From: Clostridia bacterium
Lineage (GTDB): Bacteria; Bacillota; Clostridia; Monoglobales; Monoglobaceae
Reading direction: 5' to 3'
Length of the DNA stretch: 64,000 bases
NCBI GenBank assembly: GCA_017620615.1
Contig: JAGAUW010000006.1
Location: 1 to 64,000, forward strand
Under the pieces are notes generated by a model. The model had not been told where the DNA came from. It did no database searches and was given only the letters and a program-made list of their open reading frames with translations. Each line of letters begins with the position of its first letter. Position 1 is the first letter of the stretch. This document shows positions 61,805 through 64,000 of this stretch, in pieces. The position numbers and the translations under genes were made by a program.

Positions 61805-64000
61805 ATGAACGGATTTTTCAAAATTTTGGACAGCTTGGCTGACTTTGAAGAAATTATAGGGGGACTCAAAAAAAATGAGTCCCCTGTAAGTGTTACGGGT
61901 GTTTCCGATTCTGTCAGGGCACACCTTGTTTTTTGTGCATCAAAAAAGCTTAAAAAAAGTTCTCTGGTGATTGCACCAAATCAGCTGAGAGCAAAACAAA
62001 TTTTTGAAGATATGAAGTTCTTTTTTGGTGAAAAGGTTTTGTTTTTCCCTGAGCGTGAGCTTATGTTTTATGACATAGAGGCGGCGGCAAATGATATAAA
62101 AAAGAAACGTCTTGATGTTATTGAAAAACTTATAGACTTCCCAGATGAATATTCGGTTGTGACAACTGCGACAGCACTGAGGGGAATAACCGTTTCGAAG
62201 GAATTTTATGAAGAACGGTCAATCTCTCTGAAAGTAGGAGATGAAATTGAACTTGACGAGCTCCAAAAGATAATGACAGATTTTGGCTATACTAGATGCG
62301 ATTTGGTTGAGGGTGCAGGTCAGTTCAGCATTCGAGGCGGTATTTTTGACTTTTTCCCATTTTGGAGTGATGTGGCTTTTCGCATTGAATTTTTTGATAC
62401 CGAGGTGGACTCAATTAGGGCGTTTCAGGTGGAAACACAGCGAACCTTGAGCGGAACTGATTTACCAGAAACAGTGAAAATAACCCCTGCGGATGAGCTT
62501 GCTATGGACAAGGACAAAAGAACAGAATGTGCAGAGAGGCTCAGAACCGAGGCAAATGCTATCTGCAAAAAGAAAGACCAGACGGATGAAACTTTAAAGC
62601 TTATAGCACGGCTGAAGCGTGATGCCGAAAGGATTGAGGAGGGCATTACATTTCCCTCAAGGGATAGGTATATTCCTATGTTTTACCCCGAAAATATGCC
62701 GTGTCTGCTCGATTTTTTTTCAGATGGATATATTGCGTTTATTGATGATGCGTCAAGTGTGTCAGCAGCAGTGAAAGCAGAGGAAACAAGACTTTCCGAA
62801 GATCTTAAGGATATGCTTGATAGGGGGATTATCCCTAAAAGCTCTATGAAATACATGGGCGACTATGGAGAGATGGTGAAAAAACTGTCAGCTATGGGTC
62901 TTGTGTGTATGAATGTGCTGTCACATCAAAACCCTGACATAAAGCCCAAGAAACTGGTAGGATTTACAGCAAAAAGTCTTACGGGATATGATGGCAAAAT
63001 GGAATTCTTTTATGATGCATTGAGCTTTTATCAAAAGAACAAATATAAGACGATTATTTTGGCAGGCTCAAAGCATCGCATGGAAAATCTTCACAGACAA
63101 CTTGAAGATGAGAGTATTATTGCGACTTTAAGCGAGGATTTTGATGATTTACCTGATGATGGGAAAATATTGGTTACCCAAGGAGCACTTTCTTCGGGAT
63201 TTGAATATCCGCTGATAAGAACGGTTGTAATAAGCGATAAAGAGATTTTTGGCGACAGAAAGAAAAAGCGCAAGAAAAAGGCGATAGGCCGTGAAAACAG
63301 AATAGAAAATTTCACCGACATAAGTGTGGGTGATTTTGTGGTGCATCAAAACCACGGAATAGGACAGTACACGGGAATAGAACGACTCACAGTGGAGGGG
63401 GCGCAGAAAGACTATTTAAAAATTGTATATAAGGGTGGGGACAGCCTTTATGTGCCGTCAGACCAGCTGAATCTTATATACAAGCACACCGCAAGAGGCG
63501 AGGGACAAGTGAAACTCAATAGCCTTGGCGGTCAGGAATGGAATCGTGCAAAGCAAAGGGTGAAAGAATCCTGTCAGGATATGGCAAAAGAGCTTGTTGA
63601 ACTTTATGCCAAAAGGGAAACCTTGAGAGGAATTGAGTTTTCAAAGGATGCCCCGTGGCAAAAGGATTTTGAAGCAGCTTTCCCTTATGAAGAAACTGAT
63701 GACCAGCTTCGATGTATTGAAGAAGTGAAACGGGATATGGAAAGACCAAGACCTATGGAACGTCTCCTTTGCGGTGACGTGGGCTACGGGAAAACCGAGG
63801 TGGCTATGCGTGCCGCTTTCAAAGCTATTATGGACGGATATCAGGTGGCATATCTTGTTCCAACAACCATTCTTGCAAATCAGCATTTTGTTAATTTCAG
63901 ACAGAGAATGAAGGACTATCCCATCAACGTAGAAAACCTTTCACGTTTTTCAACACCCGCACAACAGAAAAAGACGGTCAAAGGACTGAAAGATGGAGAA
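61805..64000 (+). CDS. mfd: Transcription-repair coupling factor Mfd, 3' end beyond the window
   Basis: Mfd removes stalled RNA polymerase and recruits UvrA. An open frame of 732 codons runs from ATG 61805 (AAAGGCTGAG upstream) to the window edge. The visible part has the UvrB-like N-terminal domains (GQFSIRGGIFDFFP), the RNA-polymerase-interacting domain beginning VGDFVVHQNHGIGQY, and the first translocase motifs DDQLRCIEEVKRDM and Walker A CGDVGYGKTEVAMRA. About 400 residues of the translocase and the TRCF C-domain should follow outside. The order pth-mfd matches Bacillus. Confidence 0.96.
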   Translation, partial: MNGFFKILDSLADFEEIIGGLKKNESPVSVTGVSDSVRAHLVFCASKKLKKSSLVIAPNQLRAKQIFEDMKFFFGEKVLFFPERELMFYDIEAAANDIKKKRLDVIEKLIDFPDEYSVVTTATALRGITVSKEFYEERSISLKVGDEIELDELQKIMTDFGYTRCDLVEGAGQFSIRGGIFDFFPFWSDVAFRIEFFDTEVDSIRAFQVETQRTLSGTDLPETVKITPADELAMDKDKRTECAERLRTEANAICKKKDQTDETLKLIARLKRDAERIEEGITFPSRDRYIPMFYPENMPCLLDFFSDGYIAFIDDASSVSAAVKAEETRLSEDLKDMLDRGIIPKSSMKYMGDYGEMVKKLSAMGLVCMNVLSHQNPDIKPKKLVGFTAKSLTGYDGKMEFFYDALSFYQKNKYKTIILAGSKHRMENLHRQLEDESIIATLSEDFDDLPDDGKILVTQGALSSGFEYPLIRTVVISDKEIFGDRKKKRKKKAIGRENRIENFTDISVGDFVVHQNHGIGQYTGIERLTVEGAQKDYLKIVYKGGDSLYVPSDQLNLIYKHTARGEGQVKLNSLGGQEWNRAKQRVKESCQDMAKELVELYAKRETLRGIEFSKDAPWQKDFEAAFPYEETDDQLRCIEEVKRDMERPRPMERLLCGDVGYGKTEVAMRAAFKAIMDGYQVAYLVPTTILANQHFVNFRQRMKDYPINVENLSRFSTPAQQKKTVKGLKDGE

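Noticed and set aside
1-64000. Insertion sequences, prophage, integrons, CRISPR arrays
   Set aside because: No transposase, integrase, phage structural or cas gene is recognisable, and no regularly spaced repeat was seen on reading both strands.

Overview
The window is about 40% GC and is densely packed, mostly on the + strand, with bacterial core genes. It looks like the chromosome of a low-GC Gram-positive endospore-former of the class Clostridia. The evidence is spoIIR, an M-box riboswitch upstream of mgtE, S-layer homology (SLH) domains, GatCAB, ECF transporter genes, and the Bacillus/Clostridium gene orders yybS-gdpP-rplI-dnaB, tilS-hpt and ywiB-argS. I cannot name a genus. I see no insertion sequence, prophage, integron or CRISPR array, and no gap of more than about 300 bases without a feature.

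Layout. 1-338: end of an rRNA operon (5S, tRNA-Asn, tRNA-Glu, terminator). 488-1818: small unknown protein, dtd and the 5-formyl-THF cyclo-ligase. 1899-3348: an unknown secreted protein divergent from a small XRE repressor; a perfect dyad fills the spacer of the secreted gene's promoter. 3482-6926: GntR-regulated ABC exporter operon. 6987-11213 (minus): mgtE with promoter, M-box and terminator, and an SLH-anchored phosphodiester-glycosidase-like surface protein. 11341-12457 (minus): a CBM9-like protein, tRNA-Arg and a DUF2508 protein. 12552-17641: secA-prfB-prfA. 17744-18883: secreted protein with a duplicated domain. 18956-21820: a Sua5::arginine-phosphatase fusion, rimI and tsaD, convergent with spoIIR. 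22578-29834: ddl, murI, ywiB-like, argS, an S41 protease, an Mrp ATPase and a methyltransferase. 29866-34946: ecfA1-ecfA2-ecfT-truA, a DUF5711 protein and a CvpA protein. 35022-38730: pgk-tpiA-gpmI. 38789-53401: amidohydrolase, yybS-like, gdpP, rplI, dnaB, tilS (frameshifted), hpt, gltX, aminotransferase, trpS, tagO/wecA-like and wecB. 53449-56624 (minus): gatCAB. 56799-61189: potRABCD-like polyamine uptake operon. 61213-64000: pth and the start of mfd.

The genes are mainly translation quality and termination (dtd, prfA, prfB, t6A enzymes, three aminoacyl-tRNA synthetases, GatCAB, pth, truA, tilS), cell wall (ddl, murI, tagO/wecB), central glycolysis, DNA replication and repair (dnaB, mfd) and transport (MgtE, ECF, Pot).

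The most unusual observations are these. The prfB +1 frameshift site carries UAA instead of the usual UGA, in an operon that also encodes RF1. prfB and prfA share a 74-nt tract with only two mismatches around the GGQ codons. Sua5 is fused to a YwlE-type phosphatase. The essential tilS gene is interrupted at an A7 run. The XRE/secreted-protein pair has an operator inside its promoter.
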